Assembly (NCBI GenBank): GCA_945896935.1
Contig: CAMDER010000049.1
Coordinates: 1-10,439, forward strand
Direction: 5' to 3'
Length of the DNA stretch: 10,439 nucleotides
Source: Bifidobacterium breve
GTDB taxonomy: Bacteria > Actinomycetota > Acidimicrobiia > Acidimicrobiales > Ilumatobacteraceae
This document shows, piece by piece, positions 1 to 6,698 of this stretch (the stretch's first letter is position 1; every line of letters begins with the position of its first letter). Under the pieces are notes generated by a model. It saw only the letters and a program-made list of their open reading frames with translations, did no database searches and had not been told where the DNA came from. Made by a program: the position numbers and the translations under genes.

Positions 1-828
1 CTGCATGAATATCTCGGGGTCATGACAAGGCATTTCACTGGCACATGGGATCTCTCACAGCGATACATCGAACTCCATGTTCGCAAGCGATTGCCAGCAA
101 ACTGGAAAGCAGCGATGGAGGCTTTTCTCGAGGCATATCACGTGTTTAAGACCCACTCAGAAGCACTTCGTGCCACTGGTGACGCAAACGCACAGTATGA
201 CGTATTTGGCGAGCATGTGTCGCGGTTTATGCACACATCTGGCTCGCAGAGTCCCCACATTGCAGCACAACAAACAGAGCAAGAAATTCTCAACTTTATG
301 ATTGGTCGCAAGTTTTCTGGGGGAGTCAATATCCCTCAGGTTCCAGAGGGTCACACTGCGCGCGACGTGTACTCGGCCTTTGTGCAGCAGCAGTTGAAAG
401 AAAAATATGGCCATGATTTTTCAGACTTTAAAGTGAGTGAGACGATCGACTCGATCGAGTACTTCGTTTTTCCTAACGGTTTCTTTTTCCCCGGTGCACA
501 TAAGCCGATGGTGTATCGATTCCTTCCGCACCCGACCAATCCAGACGAGTGCACATTCGACTTGTTGTTCTTACGGTTCCCCGCTGACGGCCAAGCCCCA
601 CCACCTCCCGCTCAGCCCTACGACATTGACATTCATGAGAGCTACATGTCGGTGCCTGGTATTGACCAAGGTCTGGGCTATGTCTATGACCAAGACACGG
701 ATAATATGTTCTCTCAGACCCGTGGTTTCAAGGGCAGCATGAGAACATCGCAGATCTCGGGCAATTATCAAGAGATTCGCGCCAGGCATCTGCATCAAAC
801 GGTCGATGCGTACCTCGCCCGACCGTGA
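1..828 (+). CDS. Rieske-type aromatic-ring-hydroxylating oxygenase, alpha subunit, C-terminal catalytic part (5' end outside the window)
   Basis: This is the catalytic half of a ring-hydroxylating oxygenase alpha subunit, which would use O2 and electrons from a reductase/ferredoxin to hydroxylate an aromatic or steroid-like ring in the cytoplasm. The frame is open to base 1, so the ATG at 22 is internal and the N-terminal Rieske [2Fe-2S] domain must lie upstream. The family block NWKAAMEAFLEAYH followed by VFKTH (about 100-156) supplies the two mononuclear-iron histidines (codons 139-141 and 154-156, spaced H-x4-H). The acidic DQDTDN block (688-705) sits where the family has its aspartate ligand, followed by a Q-x-x-G-x-x-x-S stretch. 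The C-terminal domain is the SRPBCC-fold substrate pocket. It ends 22 bp from the end of a convergent P450 gene, with no clear terminator between them. The family is firm; the substrate is unknown. No beta subunit or reductase gene is visible. Confidence 0.88.
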   Translation: MHEYLGVMTRHFTGTWDLSQRYIELHVRKRLPANWKAAMEAFLEAYHVFKTHSEALRATGDANAQYDVFGEHVSRFMHTSGSQSPHIAAQQTEQEILNFMIGRKFSGGVNIPQVPEGHTARDVYSAFVQQQLKEKYGHDFSDFKVSETIDSIEYFVFPNGFFFPGAHKPMVYRFLPHPTNPDECTFDLLFLRFPADGQAPPPPAQPYDIDIHESYMSVPGIDQGLGYVYDQDTDNMFSQTRGFKGSMRTSQISGNYQEIRARHLHQTVDAYLARP

Positions 829-850
829 AGTAGTTCTACGAGGCAAGCAG

Positions 851-2116
851 TTATGAAGTCGCTTTCGTAAATCCGATATTTAAATGCTTGAGTGAGCGCA
901 GACAGAAATTTGGATGATGACGGAAGTCATTCTCGCCATCAATAAACCACATCTCATCTACTCGATCAACAAGAGCGCGAAACCCAATAATCAGTTCACG
1001 CCGGGCGAGCGGTGCTCCCAGACAAAAATGCGTTCCGAAACCGAACGATAAGTGACTACGTACATTGTCGCGGTTGAGGTCCATATCGGCTGGACACTCA
1101 AACTGATTATCGTCGCGATTTGCTGCGGCGTAACGCACGTTGATGACGGCACCTGCGGGGATCGTCACACCATGTAATTCAATTTCTTGAGTCGTTGAGC
1201 GAAAGAGTCCTTGCACCGGTCCTTCGAGGCGCAGCACTTCTTCGGCAAGAAAAGGTACATATTTGTCGGGATCTGACTTCAGCAGATTCCATTGATCGGG
1301 ATTAGCAATCAATAGTCGAACGCCCTCAGAAAGCGCGTTGGTTGTCGTCTCTGATCCACCCACAAAGGTGTCGGCCATCATTTCGGCGTGCAGTTCGTTA
1401 TCGGTCAGTGTCCGTCCCCATTCGGGAATGACGGTGTTGACCAAATCACTCAGCAAGGTGTTGTCTGGTTGCTGACGAAGACGTTCAAAGATTGGTTGGA
1501 AATAGTGTTGGGCTTCAATCTCTTGTTCAGTTGACCAGAAGGCCTCGTCATCGGTCTGCATCATTCCGAGTCGTTGCACCCAGGCGTCGGTCCAGGCTTT
1601 GATCTGCCACATGTCTTCATCACGGGCGCCCATTTGTCGTCCGATAACGATGAGTGGCAATGGAATCGCAAATGATCGAACCCAATCGCATTGGCCGTTT
1701 TCAATAAAGTCATCAATCAGTTGATGAGCAAGTACACCAATGAACGGATCCATCTCTTTGATCTTCGATGGACGAAAGGCATGATTGAAGAGACCACGCA
1801 TTTCGCGATGTTCAGGATCGTCGCGAGCGGCCAAAGTGGCTCCAGGAACCCAGCCATCTTGTTCATACATGGCCTTGATTTTCGCGGATCGTGGATCAAC
1901 ACGGCCTCGGTGGCGAGCACTGGTGAAGCGTTCGGTGTCACTCAGGACCATTCGCACATCTTCATAGCGCGTGATGACGTACATGCCCGTTGCGTTGTCA
2001 CGCCACACCGGGGCTTCGGAGCGGAGCTTTCCGTAAGCGTCATAAGGGCAGTCAGATATATCTGAGTCAAGCAAGGTCATCTTCGAGAGATCAAGATCGG
2101 AACTCATACAACTCAT
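851..2116 (-). CDS. cytochrome P450 (bacterial soluble class), 421 aa
   Basis: This is a complete haem-thiolate monooxygenase, probably soluble because there is no N-terminal membrane anchor. It would hydroxylate a hydrophobic substrate with electrons from a ferredoxin system not seen here. The I-helix oxygen-activation motif is GGSETTT (residues 253-259, acid-alcohol pair E256/T257). The K-helix ExxR motif is E293-V-L-R296. The haem loop FGFGTHFCLG places the ligand cysteine at 365, followed by APLARREL. The helix-C block DPEHREMR is at 100-107. Length is typical of bacterial P450s. Two starts are possible: ATG at 2116 or ATG at 2107, three codons downstream; neither has a good Shine-Dalgarno. 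The gene is convergent with the Rieske oxygenase and divergent from the SnoaL-like/ligase/crotonase run, so it may share control with that run through the spacer 2117-2206. The signature motifs do not allow subfamily or substrate assignment; a steroid or terpenoid is only a guess. Confidence 0.95.
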   Translation of the reverse strand: MSCMSSDLDLSKMTLLDSDISDCPYDAYGKLRSEAPVWRDNATGMYVITRYEDVRMVLSDTERFTSARHRGRVDPRSAKIKAMYEQDGWVPGATLAARDDPEHREMRGLFNHAFRPSKIKEMDPFIGVLAHQLIDDFIENGQCDWVRSFAIPLPLIVIGRQMGARDEDMWQIKAWTDAWVQRLGMMQTDDEAFWSTEQEIEAQHYFQPIFERLRQQPDNTLLSDLVNTVIPEWGRTLTDNELHAEMMADTFVGGSETTTNALSEGVRLLIANPDQWNLLKSDPDKYVPFLAEEVLRLEGPVQGLFRSTTQEIELHGVTIPAGAVINVRYAAANRDDNQFECPADMDLNRDNVRSHLSFGFGTHFCLGAPLARRELIIGFRALVDRVDEMWFIDGENDFRHHPNFCLRSLKHLNIGFTKATS

Positions 2117-2206
2117 CTTGACGCAAATCGTTCGGCTGTAAATCAGCGGAAGGCTGGCATCGATCTATCTGGCATCGTGTCAGGGCTTCTCGCTCGGCTA
2201 GAAATA
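2117..2206. promoter_or_regulatory. divergent intergenic region, likely promoters for the P450 and the SnoaL-like operon
   Basis: This 90-bp spacer lies between the minus-strand P450 start and the plus-strand SnoaL-like gene start, so it should hold promoters in both directions. It contains a 9-bp perfect direct repeat (listed separately). A TTGACG hexamer at 2118-2123 resembles a -35 box, but the best following AT-rich hexamer (TAAATC, 2139-2144) gives only a 15-nt spacer, so I do not call a defined promoter. No regulator gene lies in the window. Confidence 0.45.
2154..2177. repeat. 9-bp direct repeat CTGGCATCG in the divergent spacer, possible operator
   Basis: CTGGCATCG occurs perfectly at 2154-2162 and again at 2169-2177, a 15-nt period with the 6-nt spacer ATCTAT. 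Direct repeats between divergent genes are often regulator-binding half-sites, but no regulator is adjacent and 9 bp twice could be chance. A possible GTG start at 2177 overlaps the second copy by one base, a reason to prefer the ATG at 2207 for the downstream gene. Confidence 0.35.
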
Positions 2207-2716
2207 ATGACTATGAGCGAACTCACTCCCGTCAATCTCGAACCAGTAAATGTCGAAGATTATGTCAATATCCAGCGTCTCATTAATCGGTACGCCGATG
2301 CGGTGATTCATCGCAACGGAGTCCAGTGGGGAAGTTGTTGGACCGATGAGGCTGTGTGGGATTTGGGTGGCGGTCGTCTGGTCGAAGGTAAAGAGGCAAT
2401 TCTCAAACTGTGGTACGCCGCCATGGGCGGTATTTCGTCGGTCGTGCAAACAGTTCACAACGGAGATGCTTGGGCTGGCGCCTCGGCCAATGAGGCCACG
2501 GGGCGCTGGGCAATCAGCGAAAGAATGCGTCGGGCTAACGGCGATTCGGGAATTTTGCTCGCTCATTACGATGATGCGTACGCCAAAGTGAATGGCCAAT
2601 GGTTGTTCACACGGCGCTTCTTGCAGGTTCACTACGGCGGTCCTGCCGATCTCTCGGCGAACTTTACGAACGATAAAGAGCAATTGATCGCTCGTGGCAT
2701 TGTTGCCGACGTCTGA
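2207..2716 (+). CDS. SnoaL-like / NTF2-fold (DUF4440-like) small protein, about 169 aa
   Basis: This is a small soluble protein of the SnoaL-like (NTF2-like, cone-shaped alpha+beta) superfamily. Its members include polyketide cyclases, ketosteroid isomerases, epoxide hydrolases and oxygenase small subunits. The family pattern is clear: an opening helix (IQRLINRYADAVIHRN), a short W-x-x-x-W-T-D-E-A-V-W-D segment, a G-x-x-x-V-E-G-K-E-A-I turn, then long beta strands ending GQWLFTRRFLQVHYGG. The function cannot be assigned within the fold. The SnoaL-like family most often sits in steroid, terpenoid or aromatic catabolic clusters beside P450 or Rieske genes, as here. The start is uncertain: ATG at 2207 or 2213, or GTG at 2177; none has a convincing Shine-Dalgarno. 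I prefer 2207 because the residues before it look non-conserved. The stop lies 19 bp before the ligase start, suggesting cotranscription. Confidence 0.8.
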   Translation: MTMSELTPVNLEPVNVEDYVNIQRLINRYADAVIHRNGVQWGSCWTDEAVWDLGGGRLVEGKEAILKLWYAAMGGISSVVQTVHNGDAWAGASANEATGRWAISERMRRANGDSGILLAHYDDAYAKVNGQWLFTRRFLQVHYGGPADLSANFTNDKEQLIARGIVADV

Positions 2717-2735
2717 AATCTCGTAGTTTCGTCTT

Positions 2736-4271
2736 ATGCCGGTTTTTGCATCCGATCTAGCCCGTGAGCGACCCAAAGAGGTTGCGGTTCGTGATCCCAA
2801 TCGAGCCTTTACCTGGGCGCAAGTTGGGGACATTCTCAATCGCGCCGCCAACAACGCTCTTTCGGCCGATCTTGGTTCGATGCGTCGCGTGGCAGTCTTC
2901 GCCGAGAACGCGGCTGAGACCGCATTTTCTCATTTGGGCTGCCTCTTAGGAAGCGCCTCGACTGTTCCAGTGAACTTTCACCTCACCGCCGAAGAAGCTG
3001 CGTATATCTTGGTTGACTCTGAGTCACGCATTTTGTTTGTTGGTCCCGAGACTCTTGAGCGTGGCGTTGAAGCCGCCAAGATCGCCCGGTCGCAAGGTTC
3101 AACTCTCACCATTGTTGGTTGGGATGTAACGCACCCAGAGGTCACGAATTGGAACGATTGGCTCGCGCAAGGTGATCCGAGTGATCCGTCACTTGACGTG
3201 AAGCCCCGCGCCAATCTGTTGTACACATCTGGAACCACAGGACGTCCGAAGGGAACAGAACTTCCACCAACGATGTTTGCTGGCGGTTCAACGATGGGCG
3301 AACATCTTGAAGGTATGAAGTTGAATCGCTTCGCTGAATATGGGACTCACTTGGTGGTTGGTCCGATGTACCACACGGGTCCGTTGAACGGAATGCGTTT
3401 GCTCGTGCGCGGTGTGCCGATGGTGATTCTCGCCAAATTTGACGCTGAGCAGACTCTTGAAGCAATCGCCACGTACAAGACCGAATCTTCGGTGATGGTT
3501 CCGACCCACTTTGTGCGTTTGTTGGCTTTGCCTGAAGCAGTGAAGGCCAAGTACGACGTGTCATCAATGAAGTTGGTTGCTCACACTGGTGCGTCGTGCC
3601 CGGTTGATATCAAGCGTTCGATGATTGATTGGTGGGGTTTGATCTTCACTGATGCGTATGGAGCGACCGAAGTTGGTACGACGTGTCAAATCTCGAGTGC
3701 TGATTGGCTTGAGAACCCTGGTTCGGTCGGTCGTCCCGTTCCGCCATTCTCGGTCATCGTTCTTGATGACGACGGTCATGAGTTGCCCGCCAATACCGAA
3801 GGCCGTCTGTTCTTTAAAGATGCAACGGGTCGCGGTGTGATCTATCCGAATGATTCCGAAAAGACCAAGGCTGCCAATATCGCGCCAGGTGTGTTTACTC
3901 TCGGTGAAATTGGTTATGTCAATGACGGTGGATTCGTGTACATCACTGATCGTTTTAGCGACATGGTCGTCTCGGGTGGAGTCAATATCTATCCAGCCGA
4001 AGCTGAACAAGTGTTGGTGCAACACCCCGGTCTCTTAGACGTTGCGTGTATCGGTATTCCACACGCCGAAATGGGTGAAGAACTGAAGGCCCTCGCGATC
4101 CCGCGTGATCTGAAGAATCCTCCAGACGCCAAAGAAGTTCTGGCTTTCTGTCGCGAGCGGTTGAGTCACTTCAAGTGCCCCCGCACCATCGAATTTGTTG
4201 AAGACCTTGGTCGTAACACCATGGGCAAAATCAATAAGCGCAAACTGCGCGCTCCCTACTGGGAGAAGTAA
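2736..4271 (+). CDS. AMP-forming acyl-CoA synthetase (FadD-like acyl/aryl-CoA ligase), 511 aa
   Basis: This enzyme activates a carboxylic acid in two steps: ATP to acyl-adenylate, then CoA thioester formation. ANL-superfamily motifs appear in order. The phosphate loop YTSGTTGRPKGT is at residues 163-174. The aromatic-acid/ATP motif DAYGATEVG is at 306-314. The hinge region follows, with D405-R406 in ITDRFSDMVVSGG and then VNIYPAE. The C-terminal catalytic lysine is K498 in NTMGKINKRKL. The ribose-contacting GD(I/L) motif reads GEIG here (E391), a conservative Asp-to-Glu change. Length and motif spacing are normal, and there is no signal peptide, so it is cytoplasmic. The ATG at 2736 has no recognisable Shine-Dalgarno, so translation may be coupled to the gene ending 19 bp upstream. 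The crotonase follows after 23 bp. The pair fits a beta-oxidation-like route for a fatty, steroid side-chain or aromatic acid; the acid is not identifiable. Confidence 0.93.
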   Translation: MPVFASDLARERPKEVAVRDPNRAFTWAQVGDILNRAANNALSADLGSMRRVAVFAENAAETAFSHLGCLLGSASTVPVNFHLTAEEAAYILVDSESRILFVGPETLERGVEAAKIARSQGSTLTIVGWDVTHPEVTNWNDWLAQGDPSDPSLDVKPRANLLYTSGTTGRPKGTELPPTMFAGGSTMGEHLEGMKLNRFAEYGTHLVVGPMYHTGPLNGMRLLVRGVPMVILAKFDAEQTLEAIATYKTESSVMVPTHFVRLLALPEAVKAKYDVSSMKLVAHTGASCPVDIKRSMIDWWGLIFTDAYGATEVGTTCQISSADWLENPGSVGRPVPPFSVIVLDDDGHELPANTEGRLFFKDATGRGVIYPNDSEKTKAANIAPGVFTLGEIGYVNDGGFVYITDRFSDMVVSGGVNIYPAEAEQVLVQHPGLLDVACIGIPHAEMGEELKALAIPRDLKNPPDAKEVLAFCRERLSHFKCPRTIEFVEDLGRNTMGKINKRKLRAPYWEK

Positions 4272-4283
4272 GAGAATCAAAGT

Positions 4284-4288
4284 AGGAG
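4284..4288 (+). promoter_or_regulatory. ribosome binding site AGGAG for the crotonase gene
   Basis: AGGAG lies 6 nt upstream of the ATG at 4295. It fixes the start of the crotonase gene and is much stronger than anything before the ligase or SnoaL-like gene. Confidence 0.8.
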
Positions 4289-4294
4289 AGTCAT

Positions 4295-5134
4295 ATGTCT
4301 GATCCAGTGCTGTTAATTGACAATCCGTTGCCGAAGGTTCGTCGATTCACTTTGAATAGGCCAGACAAGCGCAACGCGTTGAATGATGATTTGCGTGGCG
4401 CGTTGTTCGCTGCACTGCGCGAGGGTGATAAAGCGCGTGATGTTTCGGTCATGATCATTCGTGGTGCGGGCTCGGCGTTCTGTGCGGGTTACGACCTCGG
4501 CTCGCCCAATAGCGATGTTGAACGTTCAATTTCACGAGCAGACGGCTGGTGGTCGCGTCATGTCGTGAACAACTGGTTCGAAATGTGGGATATGTCGACG
4601 CCCATCATTGGTCAGGTGCATGGCTACTGTTTGGCCGGCGGTACCGAACTCGCAACAGCGTGCGATCTTGTGTATGTCGCTGAGGACGCGAAGATTGGTT
4701 ATCCGCCAGTTCGATTGATGTCGCCGCCCGATATGCAATGGCAAACCTGGATGATGGGTTTGCGACGCGGCATGGAGGCTTTATTGACTGGTGACTCGAT
4801 GAGCGGTGTTGAGGCAGTGACCAATGGGTTTGCTAACCGGGCCCATCCGGCTGACGAACTCGATGGAGCAGTCTTGGCAATGGCTGAACGTATCGCCAAG
4901 ATCCCAGCCGACTTGTTGGCCTTAAACAAGCGAGCCGCGCACCGAGCGATGGATGTCATGGGTATTCGCGCTGGAATTCGAGCGACTGCTGAAATTCAGG
5001 CTCTCGGTTTTCATCAACCATCGTCGATGGAATACATGCAATCTTTTGTCACGAAGGGTGTCACCGCCGCGTTGAGTGAACGCGACGCGGCCTTTGGCGA
5101 TTACCGCGAGTCAGGTGAATCCAAAAGTTCATAA
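4295..5134 (+). CDS. enoyl-CoA hydratase/isomerase (crotonase) family protein, 279 aa
   Basis: This is a crotonase-fold enzyme acting on an acyl- or enoyl-CoA thioester, probably downstream of the adjacent ligase. The opening NRPDKRNALN block (21-30) and the oxyanion-hole segment SAFCAGYDL (A64/G65) are typical. The second oxyanion segment GYCLAGGTELATACD (G115) carries E118, aligning with Glu144 of rat mitochondrial enoyl-CoA hydratase. Twenty residues on, where that enzyme has Glu164 in a P-E motif, this protein has P138 in GYPPVRL. Only one of the two classical hydratase glutamates is therefore present. This pattern occurs in many actinobacterial crotonases, and the protein could be an isomerase, hydrolase, C-C lyase or unusual hydratase. 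The start is set by AGGAG six bases upstream. It is the last catabolic gene before the transporter. Fold assignment is secure; the precise reaction is open. Confidence 0.92.
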   Translation: MSDPVLLIDNPLPKVRRFTLNRPDKRNALNDDLRGALFAALREGDKARDVSVMIIRGAGSAFCAGYDLGSPNSDVERSISRADGWWSRHVVNNWFEMWDMSTPIIGQVHGYCLAGGTELATACDLVYVAEDAKIGYPPVRLMSPPDMQWQTWMMGLRRGMEALLTGDSMSGVEAVTNGFANRAHPADELDGAVLAMAERIAKIPADLLALNKRAAHRAMDVMGIRAGIRATAEIQALGFHQPSSMEYMQSFVTKGVTAALSERDAAFGDYRESGESKSS

Positions 5135-5259
5135 GAAACCCCCGTGAAAGAAATAGTCCTGATACTTCGTCGTTGTATTTGATCAGGAGGGGTTGCTGTG
5201 GCAGGCTTCACAGTGCGAGTTTCCATCCGGGGCTCGAGGTCATCCATAGGGGGATACTT
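5135..5259 (+). promoter_or_regulatory. structured leader region upstream of the ABC transporter binding-protein gene
   Basis: This 125-nt spacer separates the crotonase from the binding-protein gene. It contains a strong Shine-Dalgarno (AGGAGG, 5185-5190), a possible short ORF starting 7 nt after it, an inverted repeat covering that Shine-Dalgarno, and a second G-rich ribosome site (about 5249-5254) before the ATG at 5260. I see no Rho-independent terminator for the crotonase and no convincing -35/-10 pair. Whether the transporter has its own promoter here is unresolved. Confidence 0.45.
5157..5188 (+). promoter_or_regulatory. 7-bp stem-loop sequestering a strong Shine-Dalgarno
   Basis: TCCTGAT (5157-5163) pairs perfectly with ATCAGGA (5182-5188) around an 18-nt loop. 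The right arm includes the first four bases of AGGAGG at 5185-5190, so folding would hide that ribosome site. The stem is short and the loop long, so the structure is plausible rather than certain. Confidence 0.35.
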
Positions 5260-5263
5260 ATGA
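5198..5263 (+). CDS. candidate 21-codon leader ORF overlapping the binding-protein start
   Basis: A GTG at 5198, 7 nt after AGGAGG (5185-5190), opens 21 codons beginning MAGFTVRVSI and ending GGYL, with stop TGA at 5261-5263. The stop overlaps the ATG at 5260 of the lipoprotein gene as ATGA, the classic arrangement for translational coupling. The peptide has five branched-chain residues, three arginines and five glycines but no run of one amino acid, so classical codon-starvation attenuation is not obvious. It resembles no family I know. A small inverted repeat, CTGTG (5196-5200) with CACAG (5209-5213), covers its start codon. It may be a real leader peptide, or chance if the Shine-Dalgarno is vestigial. 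Confidence 0.35.
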   Translation: MAGFTVRVSIRGSRSSIGGYL

Positions 5264-6663
5264 GGAATAGAAAGATCAGTTTCGTCGCTGGCTTGGCTAT
5301 TGCAGGTTTGCTTGTTGGCGCCTGTAGCGAAGATTCATCGACTACTACAAATGCTCCTGCATCGGAAGCTCCGGCAACCGACGCACCTGCCGGCACTGAT
5401 GCTCCCGCAGTAACAGGCGCTCCGGCAGAATCGCCGATTTCGGCCGAGTACCAGGCTCACTCAGTTGAATACACCGGTGGAACCGCTGGTGCCGCGACTG
5501 GCACCGAGCCCTTCGTTGTGGGTTACGTGAACCAAGAAGGTGGCACACCTGGCTTCCCCGAGGCTTCCATTGGTGTTGATGGTGCCGTGTGGTACATCAA
5601 CAACTACCTTGGCGGTATTGGTGGTCGTCCGATTGAACTCGCCAAGTGCATCATCACAAAAGAAGAAGACGGTCAGAAGTGCGCCCAAGAAATGCTCGCT
5701 AACGACAAGGTCTCGGTTGTTTTGGCTGGTGCCATGTTGAATGGAAACGCTCCGTTGTTGGATGGCCTTGCTGGAAAGAAGCCGGTCTTCATTTCGAACC
5801 CATTGACCACACCAGAGTTCCTGGCTACTGATGCATACGCTTTCACACCTGGTGCGCCTGGAGTTGTTGGTGGTTTGACAGTGTTCATTGCCAAGTACCT
5901 CGGTGAACTTGAAGGCAAAGACATTAAGAAGGTCGCCGTGGTATATGGTGACAACCCGTCTGGCCAGGTTGCATTCAATATGTTGACCAAGCCTGTCTTT
6001 GAAAGTCTTGGCGTTGAAGTCACCGGCGTTGCTGCTGCCGACACCGCAGGCGCAACCGAAATGGCCAGTCTCATCCAGGCTGCTGGTGCGCAAGACGCTG
6101 ACGCGTTCTACCCATTGGTGACCGTTGGTAGCTGTATAGCGGTCTATGACGCTTTGGCGACTCTTGAAATCGAGACAACGGTTGTCACAACTGGTCTCTG
6201 CTTCGGTGTGCCAATGCAGACCCACCTCCAGGAACTCGGCATTGATGCCAAGTTGCCTGACGGTTGGTACTTCGGTGGTTATGGCTACTCGTATGAGATT
6301 GCTGGCAACCCCGACATTGATGCCTATATTGAAGCAATATTCGCGTATGCCGCAACCGAAGGTATGGATGCAGCAACTCTCGAATACACCGGTTTCGGCG
6401 GTCCGACATTTGGAACGTTGATGACCATTGCTCAATTCGCCAATGCTGGCGCGTCAGATTCCGAAAGCTACCGAACTGCAGCTAAGGCCTTCACCGGTCC
6501 GGGCTGGGGCGTCGTTGGACCGCAGAAGTGCGGCGGTAACCCGACGTTCCCATCGTTGTGCGGATTCCAAATCGGTGTCCAGCAGCAACAGGGTGCTGAC
6601 TATGTCTCCATCATGGATGGTTTCAACGGTAAGGCCATTGACGCTCAGGCTGAATTAGGTTGA
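5260..6663 (+). CDS. branched-chain-amino-acid-type ABC transporter substrate-binding lipoprotein, 467 aa
   Basis: This is the extracellular solute-binding component (Peripla_BP_6, LivJ/LivK-like type I fold) of a HAAT-family importer. The ATG at 5260, preceded by the G-rich ribosome site AGGGGG, gives a textbook lipoprotein signal: positive n-region MRNRK, hydrophobic core, and lipobox V-G-A-C with Cys22 as the lipidated residue. In-frame codons further upstream would bury this signal and are rejected. Residues 23-60 form a low-complexity Ala/Pro/Thr tether. The binding fold begins at about residue 84 (PFVVGYVNQEGG), with the family's GG-I-x-G-R-P-I-E-L strand and a second-lobe VAVVYGDNPSGQ strand. 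The mature part has six further cysteines in spatially suggestive pairs (5648 with 5681; 6133 with 6200; 6529 with 6558, approximate codon starts), likely disulfides. The ligand could be an amino acid, an aromatic acid or another carboxylate. Tandem stem-loops follow the stop, which may let this protein accumulate above the permease. Confidence 0.93.
   Translation: MRNRKISFVAGLAIAGLLVGACSEDSSTTTNAPASEAPATDAPAGTDAPAVTGAPAESPISAEYQAHSVEYTGGTAGAATGTEPFVVGYVNQEGGTPGFPEASIGVDGAVWYINNYLGGIGGRPIELAKCIITKEEDGQKCAQEMLANDKVSVVLAGAMLNGNAPLLDGLAGKKPVFISNPLTTPEFLATDAYAFTPGAPGVVGGLTVFIAKYLGELEGKDIKKVAVVYGDNPSGQVAFNMLTKPVFESLGVEVTGVAAADTAGATEMASLIQAAGAQDADAFYPLVTVGSCIAVYDALATLEIETTVVTTGLCFGVPMQTHLQELGIDAKLPDGWYFGGYGYSYEIAGNPDIDAYIEAIFAYAATEGMDAATLEYTGFGGPTFGTLMTIAQFANAGASDSESYRTAAKAFTGPGWGVVGPQKCGGNPTFPSLCGFQIGVQQQQGADYVSIMDGFNGKAIDAQAELG
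5353..5427 (+). repeat. APA-unit low-complexity tether coding repeat within the lipoprotein
   Basis: Five Ala-Pro-Ala units (residues 32-34, 37-39, 42-44, 48-50 and 54-56), separated by two or three Ser/Thr/Asp/Glu/Gly/Val residues, form the flexible spacer between the lipidated cysteine and the binding domain. Such linkers are common in actinobacterial lipoproteins, where the binding protein is anchored to the outer face of the membrane. Confidence 0.75.
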
Positions 6664-6669
6664 TTCATT

Positions 6670-6695
6670 GTTGAGCAGCCTGTTGGTTGCTTAAC
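6670..6695 (+). other. first intercistronic stem-loop (11-bp stem, TGTT loop)
   Basis: Bases 6670-6680 pair with 6685-6695 over 11 positions, including two G-U wobbles, around the 4-nt loop TGTT. It starts 7 nt after the binding-protein stop. No T-run follows directly, so it is more likely a 3'-end stabiliser or part of a composite terminator with the next hairpin. Confidence 0.55.
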
Positions 6696-6698
6696 TTC

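Noticed and set aside
22..24. ATG at 22 as the start of a short stand-alone protein
   Set aside because: The frame is open to base 1 with family-like residues before it, and the product lacks the Rieske domain that must precede it, so this is an internal methionine of a truncated gene.
830..839. Short inverted repeat (GTAG-TT-CTAC) between the convergent Rieske and P450 genes
   Set aside because: The stem is only 4 bp, the loop is 2 nt and no T-tract follows on either strand, so it is not a credible terminator.
2118..2144. TTGACG...TAAATC as a sigma-70-type promoter
   Set aside because: The 15-nt spacer is too short and the -10 box is weak. It is mentioned under the intergenic region but not called as a promoter.
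2177..2206. Upstream GTG start for the SnoaL-like protein
   Set aside because: It would add ten residues with no family similarity, has no Shine-Dalgarno, and its first base falls in the direct repeat of the divergent spacer. The ATG at 2207 or 2213 is more likely.
2198..2854. Open frame of 218 codons on the minus strand across the SnoaL-like/ligase junction
   Set aside because: It has no recognisable domain and spans two supported genes in antisense, so it is judged a codon-composition artefact.
5173..5259. Longer N-terminus for the binding lipoprotein from a TTG at 5173
   Set aside because: It would place about 29 extra residues before an otherwise perfect lipoprotein signal peptide. The ATG at 5260 has its own G-rich ribosome site.
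5461..6435. Long open frame (324 codons) on the minus strand opposite the binding protein
   Set aside because: Its translation shows no recognisable domain. It lies entirely antisense to a well-supported gene, as expected from codon bias on the coding strand.
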